A DNA stretch of 16,573 nucleotides from Alphaproteobacteria bacterium UBA2966 (GCA_002348365.1 DEBC01000146.1:29651-46223), one strand, 5' to 3'; positions 7,283-15,013 are shown, numbered from the stretch's first letter. The notes: a model not told the origin generated them from the letters alone. A program made the numbers and translations.

Positions 7283-8569
7283 TCAATCCGAGATCCGCTC
7301 GATCCGGGCGCCGCAGGCGGCCAGCTTTTCCACAAGCCGCTCGTAACCCCGGTCGAGGTGATAGACCCGGTTGACCAGGGTTTCCCCGGTTGCCGCGAGG
7401 CCGGCCAGAACGAGCGAGACAGAAGCGCGCAGGTCTGTAGCCATGACTGGTGCACCCTTTAACGACTTAACCCCACGCACCATTGCAGATGATCCACTGA
7501 TCGTAATATCCGCACCCATCCGCGCGAGTTCAGGCACGTGCATGAATCGATTCTCGAAAATAGTCTCCGTGATCATCGACGCTCCGTCACTGAAAGCCAT
7601 GAGCGCCATCACTTGCGCCTGCATGTCTGTGGGAAATCCGGGATAGGGCTGGGTGATCACGTCGACGGCGGAGATTGCTGAACCATTGCGGCGGACTCTC
7701 AGTGTATCTTCATCCTCCCAGGTCTCTACTCCGGCGCGTTCCATGACCTCTGTAACGGCGTTGACAAGAGCCCCTTGAGCGTGCCGCAACGTCAAGTCCC
7801 CTCCGGTAATCGCGGCCGCAATGGCGAATGTTCCGGTTTCCACCCGATCGGGCATCACCCGATACCGCGCACCCGTCAAATGGGGTACGCCGGAAATGAC
7901 CAGCCGATCCGTACCAATGCCTTCGATAACCGCGCCCATGGAAACAAGGCAGTTAGAGAGATCGGCGACTTCGGGCTCGCGCGCGGCATTCTCTAGAACC
8001 GTTTCACCGTCCGCGAGGGTCGCAGCCATCAGGAGGTTCTCCGTGGCACCGACCGAGGCCTTGGGAAACCGGATGATGCTCCCTGTCAAACCACGGGGCG
8101 CACGTGCCTGGATGTAGCCGTCCGTCAGTTCGATTTCCGCTCCCAACTCCGTCAGACCATCCAGGTGAAGATCGACCGGTCGCGTGCCGATCGCGCAACC
8201 ACCCGGCAATGAGACCTGAGCCTCGCCTGCACGCGCGAGCAGCGGACCCAGCACAAGGATGGAGGCGCGCATCTTGCGTACGAGATCGTACGGAGCCGTC
8301 GCTCCTGACAAGTCACCGGACGTCAACGTCAGCACCCGGCCGATATGACCATCTTCTGTGGCGTCACCCTCCATGGTGATATCAACACCCAGAGAGGTCA
8401 GCAGATTGGCGAGCGTACTGATATCCATGAGGTGCGGAAGATTCGCCAGCTGCAGGGGTTCGTCCGTCAGCAAGCTTGCGGCCATCAGCGGCAATGCTGC
8501 GTTCTTCGCGCCGCTGATGGGGATATCTCCCTCGAGCGGTATACCGCCGGTTATGCGAATTCGATCCAT
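7283..8569 (-). CDS. murA: UDP-N-acetylglucosamine 1-carboxyvinyltransferase
   Basis: This 428-residue enzyme transfers enolpyruvate from PEP to UDP-GlcNAc, the first committed step of peptidoglycan synthesis in the cytoplasm. The N-terminal SGAKNAALP motif holds the substrate-binding K22-N23 pair. The catalytic loop SLPGGCAIGTRP carries C125, the cysteine that is alkylated by fosfomycin in sensitive enzymes. Cysteine rather than aspartate at this site predicts fosfomycin sensitivity at the target level. The length is normal (about 420), and both inside-out alpha/beta halves are intact. The start ATG at 8569 has only a weak ribosome site. It is the first large gene of the minus-strand block. 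Confidence 0.97.
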   Translation of the reverse strand: MDRIRITGGIPLEGDIPISGAKNAALPLMAASLLTDEPLQLANLPHLMDISTLANLLTSLGVDITMEGDATEDGHIGRVLTLTSGDLSGATAPYDLVRKMRASILVLGPLLARAGEAQVSLPGGCAIGTRPVDLHLDGLTELGAEIELTDGYIQARAPRGLTGSIIRFPKASVGATENLLMAATLADGETVLENAAREPEVADLSNCLVSMGAVIEGIGTDRLVISGVPHLTGARYRVMPDRVETGTFAIAAAITGGDLTLRHAQGALVNAVTEVMERAGVETWEDEDTLRVRRNGSAISAVDVITQPYPGFPTDMQAQVMALMAFSDGASMITETIFENRFMHVPELARMGADITISGSSAMVRGVKSLKGAPVMATDLRASVSLVLAGLAATGETLVNRVYHLDRGYERLVEKLAACGARIERISD

Positions 8570-8638
8570 GAGCTTTCATCCGGCACGGAGACCGACTGGG
8601 TCATTCGTGCCATGCCTAAGCCAACTCGGGCCGGCGCC

Positions 8639-8666
8639 GTTGTAGCCCAATCCAACGCCGATGCAA
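8639..8666 (-). promoter_or_regulatory. Candidate murA promoter
   Basis: On the minus strand, TTGCAT (plus 8661-8666) and TACAAC (plus 8639-8644) are separated by 16 bases. The match is modest (3 of 6 and 4 of 6 positions). It would give a 5' leader of about 60 bases before murA. The position between the small upstream gene and murA is sensible, but the boxes are weak. Confidence 0.3.
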
Positions 8667-8715
8667 ACCACGAGATCCCGGGGAATTGCCGAAAAAATTG
8701 GCCTGACAGATAGCG

Positions 8716-8889
8716 TTACGGCTTCACCGGCCCCGATCGAGATGACCTTCCCGGCGACGCGGGCTGTGCCTCAACCGGGATTTCTCGGTCTCTCGCCTGC
8801 TGCTTTCGCCGCCGCAGGTTCTGACGTAATGCATCAGACAAGCGTTTCGACCGATCCTTGTCTTTGGAATGATTCTTGTCTTTTGTCAT
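8716..8889 (-). CDS. Small basic protein upstream of murA (57 aa)
   Basis: An ATG at 8889 opens a 57-residue frame ending in TAA at 8716. The product starts MTKDKNHSKDKD and has a central helix-like stretch ALRQNLRRRKQQARDRE. It then has a proline/serine-rich tail ending GPVKP. About a third of residues are Lys or Arg. Small proteins with an LRxNLxRRKxQAR core are, as I recall, common just upstream of murA in Alphaproteobacteria, which is my main reason to believe it. The ribosome site is poor. No function is known to me; nucleic acid binding is an inference from charge only. Confidence 0.62.
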   Translation of the reverse strand: MTKDKNHSKDKDRSKRLSDALRQNLRRRKQQARDREIPVEAQPASPGRSSRSGPVKP

Positions 8890-9028
8890 AGAGCTATTGG
8901 GTTGCCGTTCCCTGCAAGTACGCCTTTTCGGGCCTCAGGCGCAACGGCTGTGTCTGTCAATGCCCGTCCGCGAACGCCGCTCCGGTTGGTTGTCATTCCG
9001 ACGGCAGGGAGCCTAGAGTGAGGTCATC

Positions 9029-10555
9029 ATGCTTAGAACCGGTCAGCAATATCTCGATGATGTGAAGGGGCGAAAGCCTGAAGTTTATATGGGCGGCGAA
9101 CGCATCGAGGACGTCACTGTCCACCCTGCGTTTCGCAATATCATACAGACGACTGCGCAGCTCTATGACGTCACATCCGATCCGTCACGGGCCAATGAGC
9201 TCAGTTACGTCGAAGCAGAAACGGGGGAGCGTTGCAGCAACAATTACCTCATGCCTCGGACCCGCGAGGACTTGTTGGCGCGTGGCCGGGCCCATCAAGC
9301 CTGGTCCGACGTGTCTTGGGGTCTGTACGGCCGGTCGCCCGATCATGTTGCCGGATGGATCACCGGAATGGCCTGCGTGCCCGAAGTCGCCAAGGCTGAT
9401 GGTCACGATTTCGAATCCCACGTCGTCGACTACTATCGACGGGTGCGTGACAAGGACCTGTTTGTCACCTACGCCATCGTTCCACCGGCCGCGACCCGCA
9501 GTGTGGACTCGGTGTTCACCACGGAGAAGAACGCCGCCCTCGACCCCAAATTGAGCGGTGAGTCGGGCCTTCACACGGTAGGCGACGACGACGCCGGAAT
9601 TACGGTCTGGGGATTCAAGATCCTCGCAACGGCCGCCATTCTCGCCGACGAGATGCTCGTCGGCAATTTTCAGGTCCTCGCACCGGGCATGGAACGGTTC
9701 GCCGCCACATTCACTGTGCCCACGGACGCGCCCGGCATTAAACTCATCTCGCGCCGTTCATTTGAACAGGATGCACCCAGCGAACTGGATGATCCCCTGG
9801 CCTGGCGGTTCGACGAGACCGACTGTGTCGTTTTCTTCGATAACGTCCACATTCCCTGGGAGAACGTGTTCGCATACGAGAACCTTGAGAGCTCGCGAGG
9901 GCTGTTTCACGAAACGCCGGCGCATGTACTGGGCAACTACCAAGCCCACGTCCGATTGCTCTCGAAACTGCGCTTCATCCTGGGCGTGACACGAAAGGTC
10001 ACCGAGATGAACGGCATCGCGCAGGTGCCCGCCGTGCGCGATATGCTTGCCGATCTCTGTATCCGGGTTGCCATGCTCGAAGCGCTCCTTAGCGCCGAAA
10101 CCGACATTACCGAGGAATGGCCCAACGGGTTCATCGGACCGGACCGCCAGACTATGTACGCCACCATGGATTGGACCATGCGGGATTATCCTAATTTCGT
10201 TCAGGTTGTCCGCGAGTTGCTCGGCTCGCACCCCTTCCAGCAACCTGCCGATGTTTCCGTATTCGACAACCCCGAAACCCGTGAGATGTACAGCAAGTTC
10301 GTTATGGCTGAGCCGGAAGACGCGGTCGGACGCTATAAGCTGATGCGGCTCGTCTGGGACCTCGTCGGTTCAGAATTCGCGAGCCGGCATATCCAATACG
10401 AAATGTTTTACAACGGGCCACGACACGTCGGCCGGACCCGCGCCAGCCACTACTTCCGCTGGGATGTCGTGGAAGAATCAGCCCAACGGGCCCTGGACGA
10501 TCTTGGCGGGTACGACGAACTGGTTGAGAAGCGAATTCGAGATCGCGCACGGTAA
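9029..10555 (+). CDS. HpaB-family FADH2-dependent hydroxylase
   Basis: This 508-residue protein belongs to the 4-hydroxyphenylacetate 3-monooxygenase (HpaB) large-component family, whose members hydroxylate phenols using reduced FAD from a separate reductase. It has the acyl-CoA-dehydrogenase-like fold. Recognisable parts are MLRTGQQYLDDV at the N-terminus, the GRSPDH loop (101-106), DLFVTYAIVPP (143-153), and VFFDNVHIPWENVF (268-281). The substrate-contact residues of characterised HpaB (Arg, Tyr, His) appear here as R102, H106 and Y148, so the substrate may differ from 4-hydroxyphenylacetate. There are no cysteines at the iron-sulfur positions of 4-hydroxybutyryl-CoA dehydratase, a related family. 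The start has GAGG five bases upstream. No HpaC-like flavin reductase is in the window. It is divergent from the murA block and upstream of tRNA-Thr. Confidence 0.85.
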   Translation: MLRTGQQYLDDVKGRKPEVYMGGERIEDVTVHPAFRNIIQTTAQLYDVTSDPSRANELSYVEAETGERCSNNYLMPRTREDLLARGRAHQAWSDVSWGLYGRSPDHVAGWITGMACVPEVAKADGHDFESHVVDYYRRVRDKDLFVTYAIVPPAATRSVDSVFTTEKNAALDPKLSGESGLHTVGDDDAGITVWGFKILATAAILADEMLVGNFQVLAPGMERFAATFTVPTDAPGIKLISRRSFEQDAPSELDDPLAWRFDETDCVVFFDNVHIPWENVFAYENLESSRGLFHETPAHVLGNYQAHVRLLSKLRFILGVTRKVTEMNGIAQVPAVRDMLADLCIRVAMLEALLSAETDITEEWPNGFIGPDRQTMYATMDWTMRDYPNFVQVVRELLGSHPFQQPADVSVFDNPETREMYSKFVMAEPEDAVGRYKLMRLVWDLVGSEFASRHIQYEMFYNGPRHVGRTRASHYFRWDVVEESAQRALDDLGGYDELVEKRIRDRAR

Positions 10556-10625
10556 GGCTTCGATTGGCGGTCAAGGATCGCTTGCCCGCTGTCCGCAGTC
10601 GTGGCAATGTCCGCGCGCTTCTGGG

Positions 10626-10700
10626 GCCCTCATAGCTCAGGGGTAGAGCACCCCCTTGGTAAGGGGGAGGCCGAAAGTTCGAATCTTTCTGAGGGCACCA
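10626..10700 (+). tRNA. tRNA-Thr (GGT)
   Basis: This is a complete cloverleaf. The acceptor GCCCTCA pairs with TGAGGGC and is followed by discriminator A and an encoded CCA. The D arm is GCTC/GAGC. The anticodon stem CCCCC/GGGGG encloses loop TTGGTAA with anticodon GGT. A five-base variable loop follows, then the T arm GAAAG/CTTTC around TTCGAAT. It lies 70 bases after the HpaB-like gene, in the same direction, and converges on the 138-residue gene. No clear separate promoter was found. Confidence 0.96.
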
Positions 10701-10738
10701 CTTCTCCGACTTCCACCTTTGCCGAATTCCACAATTTC

Positions 10739-10753
10739 CCCGTTGGGAACGGG
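10739..10753. other. Small hairpin between convergent genes
   Basis: CCCGTT and AACGGG form a perfect 6-bp stem with a GGG loop, between tRNA-Thr and the stop of the convergent minus-strand gene. It might act as a weak two-way stop signal, but neither strand has a real U-tract after it. Confidence 0.25.
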
Positions 10754-10766
10754 TGGTTTGCTGCAA

Positions 10767-11183
10767 TCAGCCTTGTAGTTGTTCCTCGATCTGGCCGACG
10801 AGGTCCTGCGCCAGCGTGGCGTCGAGCGCGACATCGAAATTCATACCGGTCGGCAAAGTAAAACGAAGCGCGACTTTCGAATTGCCGCCGCCCGGCTCCA
10901 TGAAGCGGCCCGCTTTGGCACTGCTGGCTGTCAACATCCGCGTGGTGCCTTGTCCATCGCTGTTACCCCCCGCGGCCTCCTGGGCCCGCTCCTCGTCCGC
11001 GGCGCCGCCATACGAGATCAGAGCCTGGAGCAGTCCGGGATACGTCTCGTGGGGGCAGATGAACATGAGATTCCGCTCCGATTCACCGTTGTCCAACCGC
11101 AATGTGAAGAATACCTGTTCGCCTTGAGCGGCTGAGCCACCTTCGACAACATCTTTCACCAACAAACCCGTTTGCTCAGGCAT
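10767..11183 (-). CDS. Hypothetical protein, 138 aa, possible internal repeat
   Basis: I do not recognise this protein. The ATG at 11183 has GGAG six bases upstream, and the frame runs cleanly to TGA-type termination at 10767, so it is likely a real gene. Two hydrophobic-patterned segments flank a Gly/Ala/Glu-rich linker (about residues 60-82). The first runs from FFTLRLDNG to LLQALISY (about 25-58). The second runs from ALRFTLPTG to LVGQIEEQL (about 105-137). Both look like two beta-strands with a turn (xxG), then a helix, so the protein may be a tandem duplication of a small strand-strand-helix unit. There is no signal peptide or membrane segment. It lies downstream of the aldehyde dehydrogenase on the same strand, but an intrinsic terminator separates them, so it needs its own promoter. 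Confidence 0.72.
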   Translation of the reverse strand: MPEQTGLLVKDVVEGGSAAQGEQVFFTLRLDNGESERNLMFICPHETYPGLLQALISYGGAADEERAQEAAGGNSDGQGTTRMLTASSAKAGRFMEPGGGNSKVALRFTLPTGMNFDVALDATLAQDLVGQIEEQLQG

Positions 11184-11253
11184 TTTCGTCTCCGGTCTTG
11201 ATAATCGCTATTGCACGCAGCCTATCCAAGTCGGCCAACCCGTGCAGCAACTC

Positions 11254-11284
11254 AAAGAAAAGGGGCGGCCAAGAGGGCCGCCCC
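11254..11284 (-). terminator. Intrinsic terminator of the aldehyde dehydrogenase gene
   Basis: On the minus strand, a perfect 9-bp GC-rich stem (GGGGCGGCC/GGCCGCCCC, plus 62-70 and 76-84 of 11200) with a 5-base loop is followed directly by TTTTCTTTG. It lies 33 bases after the TAA of the aldehyde dehydrogenase. This is the clearest rho-independent terminator in the window. Confidence 0.9.
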
Positions 11285-11317
11285 GCAATGATCTCGAAAT
11301 CGAGTTCGATTGAGCGC

Positions 11318-12763
11318 TTACGCCATCCAGTGCTGTACGAACTTGGTGTTCTGGTAAGCCTCAAGGCCTTCAATACCGCCTTCGGAACCGTGTCCGCTGT
11401 CCTTGATGCCGCCGAAGGGCGTTTCCGGAAGCGAGATCGCGAGGCTGTTGACGCCGACCATGCCGCTCTCCAGCTTGTCGGCCAGCGCATTGGCCTTGTT
11501 GTCATCGGTTGTGAATGCGTATGAGGCGAGGCCGAACTCAAGCCGATTGGCCCGCTCGATCACTTCGTCAAACTCCTTGAACGGTGTGATCGGTGCCACG
11601 GGCCCGAACGGTTCCTCGTTCATGATCCGGGACTCTTCCGATACATCCGCCAGCACGGTGGGCTGGAAGAAAAAGCCCTGATTTCCGATCCGTTCTCCAC
11701 CGGTACGGACATCGGCACCATGTTCACGGGCGTCCGCGACGAACCCGGCCATCGCATCCAGTCGCCGCGGATTGGCAAGTGGTCCCATGTCGGCGCCCTC
11801 TTCCATGCCATTGGTGACGTTCATCGCACCAGCAATTTCGGCGAACTTGCTGACGAACTCCGAGTATTTGTTCTCTTGCACGTAGAACCGGGTCGGCGAA
11901 ACGCAGACCTGACCGGCGTTTCGGAACTTGCCTCCGACAACCATCTTCACCACATCTTCGGTGTCGGCGTCATCGAAGACGATCACCGGTGAGTGGCCGC
12001 CAAGTTCCATGGTCGCACGCTTCATGTGTTCGCCTGCCATCTTGGACAAGAGCTTGCCGACCGGAATCGATCCGGTGAACGAGATCTTACGGATGGCCGG
12101 ATGCGGAATGATGTATTCCGAGACTTCGGAAGGAACGCCGAAAACAATATTCATCACGCCATCCGGCAGGCCGGCGTCCTGGAAGCAACGGGCCATTGCA
12201 ATGCACGTACCGGGCGTTTCCTCCGACGCCTTGACGATCACGCTACATCCGGCAGCCACGGCCGCAGCCATCTTGCGGATCGGGGTCACCGCGGGGAAAT
12301 TCCAAGGTGTAAACGCAGCTACCGGGCCGATCGGCTCCTTGAGGACCATGCTGCGCGAGCCCGGCATACGTCCCGGAATGATGCGGCCATAGGCGCGTAC
12401 GCATTCCTCGGCATACCATTCCGTGATCTCGATGGCGGCACCCATCTCCACCTTAGCTTCGCTGTATACCTTGCCCTGCTCAAGCGTCAGAGTCCGCGAA
12501 ATATCGTCGATACGCTCGCGCATCAATTGTGCGGTCTTCTTCAGGACCTGCGCACGTTTGAAGGCCGGTGTATCACGCCACACGGGGAACATCCGGTCGG
12601 CCGCAGCCAGGGCCTCGTCCAGATCCGCCGTCGAAGCATGCGGCAGCTCCGCAAGCACAGACTCATCAGCCGGATTGATGACATCTTCCGTTTTTCCCTC
12701 GCTTCCCTGACGGAATTCACCGTCTATGAAAAGTTCAAGTTTCTCGTATCCATTCGCGGACAT
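11318..12763 (-). CDS. NAD(P)-dependent aldehyde dehydrogenase, succinate-semialdehyde type
   Basis: This 481-residue enzyme oxidises an aldehyde to the acid. Catalytic residues are all present: N155 in PWNFP, K178 in VKASEETP, E253 in MELGGHSP, and nucleophile C287 in GQVCVSPTRF. The SFTGS motif for the nucleotide is at 228-232. The overall sequence resembles succinate-semialdehyde or 2-oxoglutarate-semialdehyde dehydrogenases, which share LEQGK and ELGGHSPVIVFDDAD segments. A strong ribosome site (AGGAG, six bases before ATG) supports the start. It is transcribed alone: the oxidoreductase gene upstream is 140 bases away and a strong terminator follows. The exact aldehyde is not determined; a role downstream of the HpaB-like oxygenase is possible but unproven. 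Confidence 0.9.
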   Translation of the reverse strand: MSANGYEKLELFIDGEFRQGSEGKTEDVINPADESVLAELPHASTADLDEALAAADRMFPVWRDTPAFKRAQVLKKTAQLMRERIDDISRTLTLEQGKVYSEAKVEMGAAIEITEWYAEECVRAYGRIIPGRMPGSRSMVLKEPIGPVAAFTPWNFPAVTPIRKMAAAVAAGCSVIVKASEETPGTCIAMARCFQDAGLPDGVMNIVFGVPSEVSEYIIPHPAIRKISFTGSIPVGKLLSKMAGEHMKRATMELGGHSPVIVFDDADTEDVVKMVVGGKFRNAGQVCVSPTRFYVQENKYSEFVSKFAEIAGAMNVTNGMEEGADMGPLANPRRLDAMAGFVADAREHGADVRTGGERIGNQGFFFQPTVLADVSEESRIMNEEPFGPVAPITPFKEFDEVIERANRLEFGLASYAFTTDDNKANALADKLESGMVGVNSLAISLPETPFGGIKDSGHGSEGGIEGLEAYQNTKFVQHWMA

Positions 12764-12903
12764 GGGTGTCTCCTCCCTACAGGCAGTGCAGCAATCTTGC
12801 GAATTCGGCGGCGCATCTTAGCGGAACGGGTCCACTGGCGCTGTCACGTGTGCGTCAAGTCGCATACGCATCCTGCAAGGTCAAGTTCCACCCGGCGAAT
12901 CTC

Positions 12904-13779
12904 TCACATCGCGTCGAAGGCACCCTTGCAGCGTTCCAGTGCCGCGATGTGGTCAGTGACTGTAAGACAGCCCGATTTCTGAGTGTTCAGGGCGATCTCG
13001 TGAACGCCCGCGGACCGCCATTCCTCTACTTCTTCAAGCCAGGAGTCGGTCGGTCGATTTTCAAGACGAACCCACGTCTCGATACCGATTGCTTCGGGAT
13101 CGCGCCCGGCCGACTTTGCAGCCATGTGAATGCGTTCGATCATCGGCGGAACATCTCCGTGGCCGCGGCTGCTCGGGCTGATGATCCAGCCATCGCCGAG
13201 TCGCCCGATGCGGTCCAGCACGACGTCTGCGTGCCCACCGAACCAGAGCGGAATGGGACGTTGAGCGGGCATGGGATTGAGACCGGCATTCTGGATGGTG
13301 TGCCATTCACCGTCGAATGCGACAATCTCTTCCGTCCACAGTGCGCGGAGGACGGCGACCTGTTCCTCCATGCGACGGCCTCGCTTTCCGAACTCGGCAC
13401 CGAGACCGTCGAACTCGACACGGTTCCACCCCACCCCGACGCCGAGCCGCAAGCGTCCGCCGCTCAAAACATCCGCTTCCGCCGCCTGCTTGGCGACGAG
13501 CACGGTCTGGCGCTGGGGCAGGATGAGGATACCAGTCGATAGCTTGATGCGTTCGGTTACCGCGGCAAGGAACCCGAACATCACGAACGGCTCGTGGAAC
13601 TTGTCGGTATAGTCGATGCCGCCACGGCCCCCGGCCCGATTGCTTGGGTCTTCGCCAAGGACGTGATCGAACAGTACAAGGTGGTCGTAGCCGAGCGAGT
13701 CTGCGGCCTGCGCATAATCGCGGATCGCGGCGGGATCGGCCTTTATCTCGGATGTTGGCAGGACGGCGCCGAGTTTCAC
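12904..13779 (-). CDS. Luciferase-like (LLM class) flavin-dependent oxidoreductase
   Basis: This 291-residue TIM-barrel flavoprotein belongs to the bacterial luciferase-like superfamily, whose members use FMN or coenzyme F420. The sequence begins KLGAVLPTSEI. It then shows a YDHLVLFDHVLG segment, RIKLSTGILILPQR, the LRLGVGVGWNRVEF motif, the PLWFGGHAD motif, and RIGRLGDGW. This resembles the F420-type annotated group, but most Alphaproteobacteria are not known F420 users, so the cofactor is uncertain. I chose the GTG at 13779, which has AAGGAG seven bases upstream. An in-frame ATG at 13845 would add 22 unlike residues. It reads in the same direction as the aldehyde dehydrogenase and diverges from the membrane hydroxylase gene. 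Confidence 0.88.
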   Translation of the reverse strand: MKLGAVLPTSEIKADPAAIRDYAQAADSLGYDHLVLFDHVLGEDPSNRAGGRGGIDYTDKFHEPFVMFGFLAAVTERIKLSTGILILPQRQTVLVAKQAAEADVLSGGRLRLGVGVGWNRVEFDGLGAEFGKRGRRMEEQVAVLRALWTEEIVAFDGEWHTIQNAGLNPMPAQRPIPLWFGGHADVVLDRIGRLGDGWIISPSSRGHGDVPPMIERIHMAAKSAGRDPEAIGIETWVRLENRPTDSWLEEVEEWRSAGVHEIALNTQKSGCLTVTDHIAALERCKGAFDAM

Positions 13780-13883
13780 GCGAATTCTCCTTCCACAGGC
13801 AAGCAGCTCAGTGGGAATGGTGCCTGACCGACACGAAATGGCCAACCGGAGATGAACTGATGGGCATTTGCGTCAAGCCCACT

Positions 13884-13952
13884 CCCCCACTCTCGGCCGC
13901 TGCGCTGCCCCAGTCCTCTCTCCCCGGGAGAGGGCGGCGAGCGGGTTAGGGG
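13884..13952. repeat. Hairpin-forming intergenic repeat (REP-like)
   Basis: The core CTCTCCC-C-GGGAGAG is a near-perfect palindrome at 13918-13932. It is flanked by longer, imperfectly complementary arms: CCGCTGCGCTGCCC on the left, GGGCGGCGAGCGG on the right, and C-rich and G-rich outer ends (CCCCCAC, TTAGGGG). Such CCTCTCCC...GGGAGAGG elements are widely scattered in intergenic DNA of Proteobacteria. It fills most of the space between the divergent oxidoreductase and hydroxylase genes. Only one copy is in this window, so its repeat nature is from memory. Confidence 0.5.
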
Positions 13953-13975
13953 AAGGCGATTGACAATTTCTCGGA

Positions 13976-13981
13976 TATAAA
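13976..13981 (+). promoter_or_regulatory. Candidate -10 box, possibly for a leaderless mRNA
   Basis: TATAAA ends seven bases before the ATG at 13989, so transcription would begin at or next to the start codon. The hydroxylase gene has no Shine-Dalgarno sequence, which agrees with a leaderless transcript. The weakness is the -35 element: TTGACA at 13960-13965 is only 10 bases away instead of about 17. Confidence 0.3.
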
Positions 13982-13988
13982 TGCGGTC

Positions 13989-14990
13989 ATGGACCCGCAA
14001 ACCATCGCTGAGATGCAGCAGATCATCGTGGCAATTCTGTCGCCTTTGCTACGACCCTTGTTCGCCTTCAATCACCATAGTTCGCTGTTGTTCTGGCCGT
14101 TTCTGGTCTCGGCCTTGGCGCTCGCCCTGGTGGTCTTCGCTGTTGCTCGCCGCCCCTCGGCACGGACATTCCTACGGGAATTCCGGGAGACCTACTTCAC
14201 TCGATCTGTGTGGGGGCATCGCTCGTCCATTGCCGACTACAAGTATTACTTCGTGAATGCAGTGCTTTTCCCGATCATCTTTGCGCCCGCGATCATTTCA
14301 GGAGGATGGATTGGGAGGCAGTTGCGCGATGTTCTGATCAATGAGTTTGGTGCGATCGAACGTTGGACAGGAGATGTCGCGCCCACACTGCTGTTTACCC
14401 TGGTGTTCTTCGTGCTCCACGATCTCGGGCGCTGGATCGCCCACTACATCCAGCACCGCTTCGATGTGCTGTGGGAGTTCCACAAGATTCATCACTCGGC
14501 GCAGGTGCTGACGCCGTTCACCAATTTCCGGGCCCATCCGGTTGATCTCATTTGCATGGCGACAGTTCCGGCAATCCTGACCGGTATCGCCAGTGGGATT
14601 TATTCCTATGCGATTGGCTGGGATGCCGCGTACTCCACGTACTATGGACTGCACGTGCTGATCTTTGTCTACAACCTGATTGGCAATCTGCGCCATACCC
14701 ACGTATGGCTGTCCTATGGCCCGTTGCTGAGCCATGTCTTCATCAGCCCCGCGCAGCATCAGATTCACCACAGCACCGAACCTCGTCACTTCGGACACAA
14801 TGTGGGCTTCGCACTGGCGATCTGGGACTGGATTTTCGGTACACTCTACGTCCCAAAGGAAAAGGAGACCTTTGAGATGGGTTTAGGGGACGGCACGGAG
14901 TCCGCCTTTCACAGCGTGACCGGTATGTACTTTCGGCCGTTCGTCAATTTATTCCGGGGTCGACACACGATCTCGGGCTTCAATGAGTGA
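13989..14990 (+). CDS. Membrane fatty acid hydroxylase / sterol desaturase family protein
   Basis: This 333-residue integral membrane di-iron enzyme would hydroxylate or desaturate a lipid. The histidine clusters expected for the di-iron site are present: HDLGRWIAH (144-152), HKIHH (165-169), a HTH triplet (236-238) and HQIHH (257-261). Hydrophobic stretches near 33-53, 88-106, 131-146, 188-205 and 215-232 are likely membrane segments. The true substrate in bacteria of this family is usually unknown (hopanoid, carotenoid, fatty acid or sterol). The ATG at 13989 has no ribosome site. A second ATG eight codons later has none either. The aldo/keto reductase starts 23 bases after the stop, so the two probably form an operon. 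Confidence 0.88.
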   Translation: MDPQTIAEMQQIIVAILSPLLRPLFAFNHHSSLLFWPFLVSALALALVVFAVARRPSARTFLREFRETYFTRSVWGHRSSIADYKYYFVNAVLFPIIFAPAIISGGWIGRQLRDVLINEFGAIERWTGDVAPTLLFTLVFFVLHDLGRWIAHYIQHRFDVLWEFHKIHHSAQVLTPFTNFRAHPVDLICMATVPAILTGIASGIYSYAIGWDAAYSTYYGLHVLIFVYNLIGNLRHTHVWLSYGPLLSHVFISPAQHQIHHSTEPRHFGHNVGFALAIWDWIFGTLYVPKEKETFEMGLGDGTESAFHSVTGMYFRPFVNLFRGRHTISGFNE

Positions 14991-15013
14991 TCAACGGGTA
15001 TAAGGGAGCGAAC

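Noticed and set aside
8991..9020. TTGTCA ... TAGAGT as promoter of the HpaB-like gene
   Set aside because: The boxes are reasonable with an 18-base spacer, but transcription would begin at about the ribosome site, leaving only a few bases before the ATG. I could not support it.
9029..10555. Product as 4-hydroxybutyryl-CoA dehydratase
   Set aside because: This related family needs cysteines and a histidine for a [4Fe-4S] cluster. The corresponding stretch near 99-103 (LYGRS) has no cysteine.
11993..12982. 329-codon plus-strand frame opposite the aldehyde dehydrogenase gene
   Set aside because: It is antisense to a gene with all catalytic residues and a strong ribosome site, and shows no protein-like motif.
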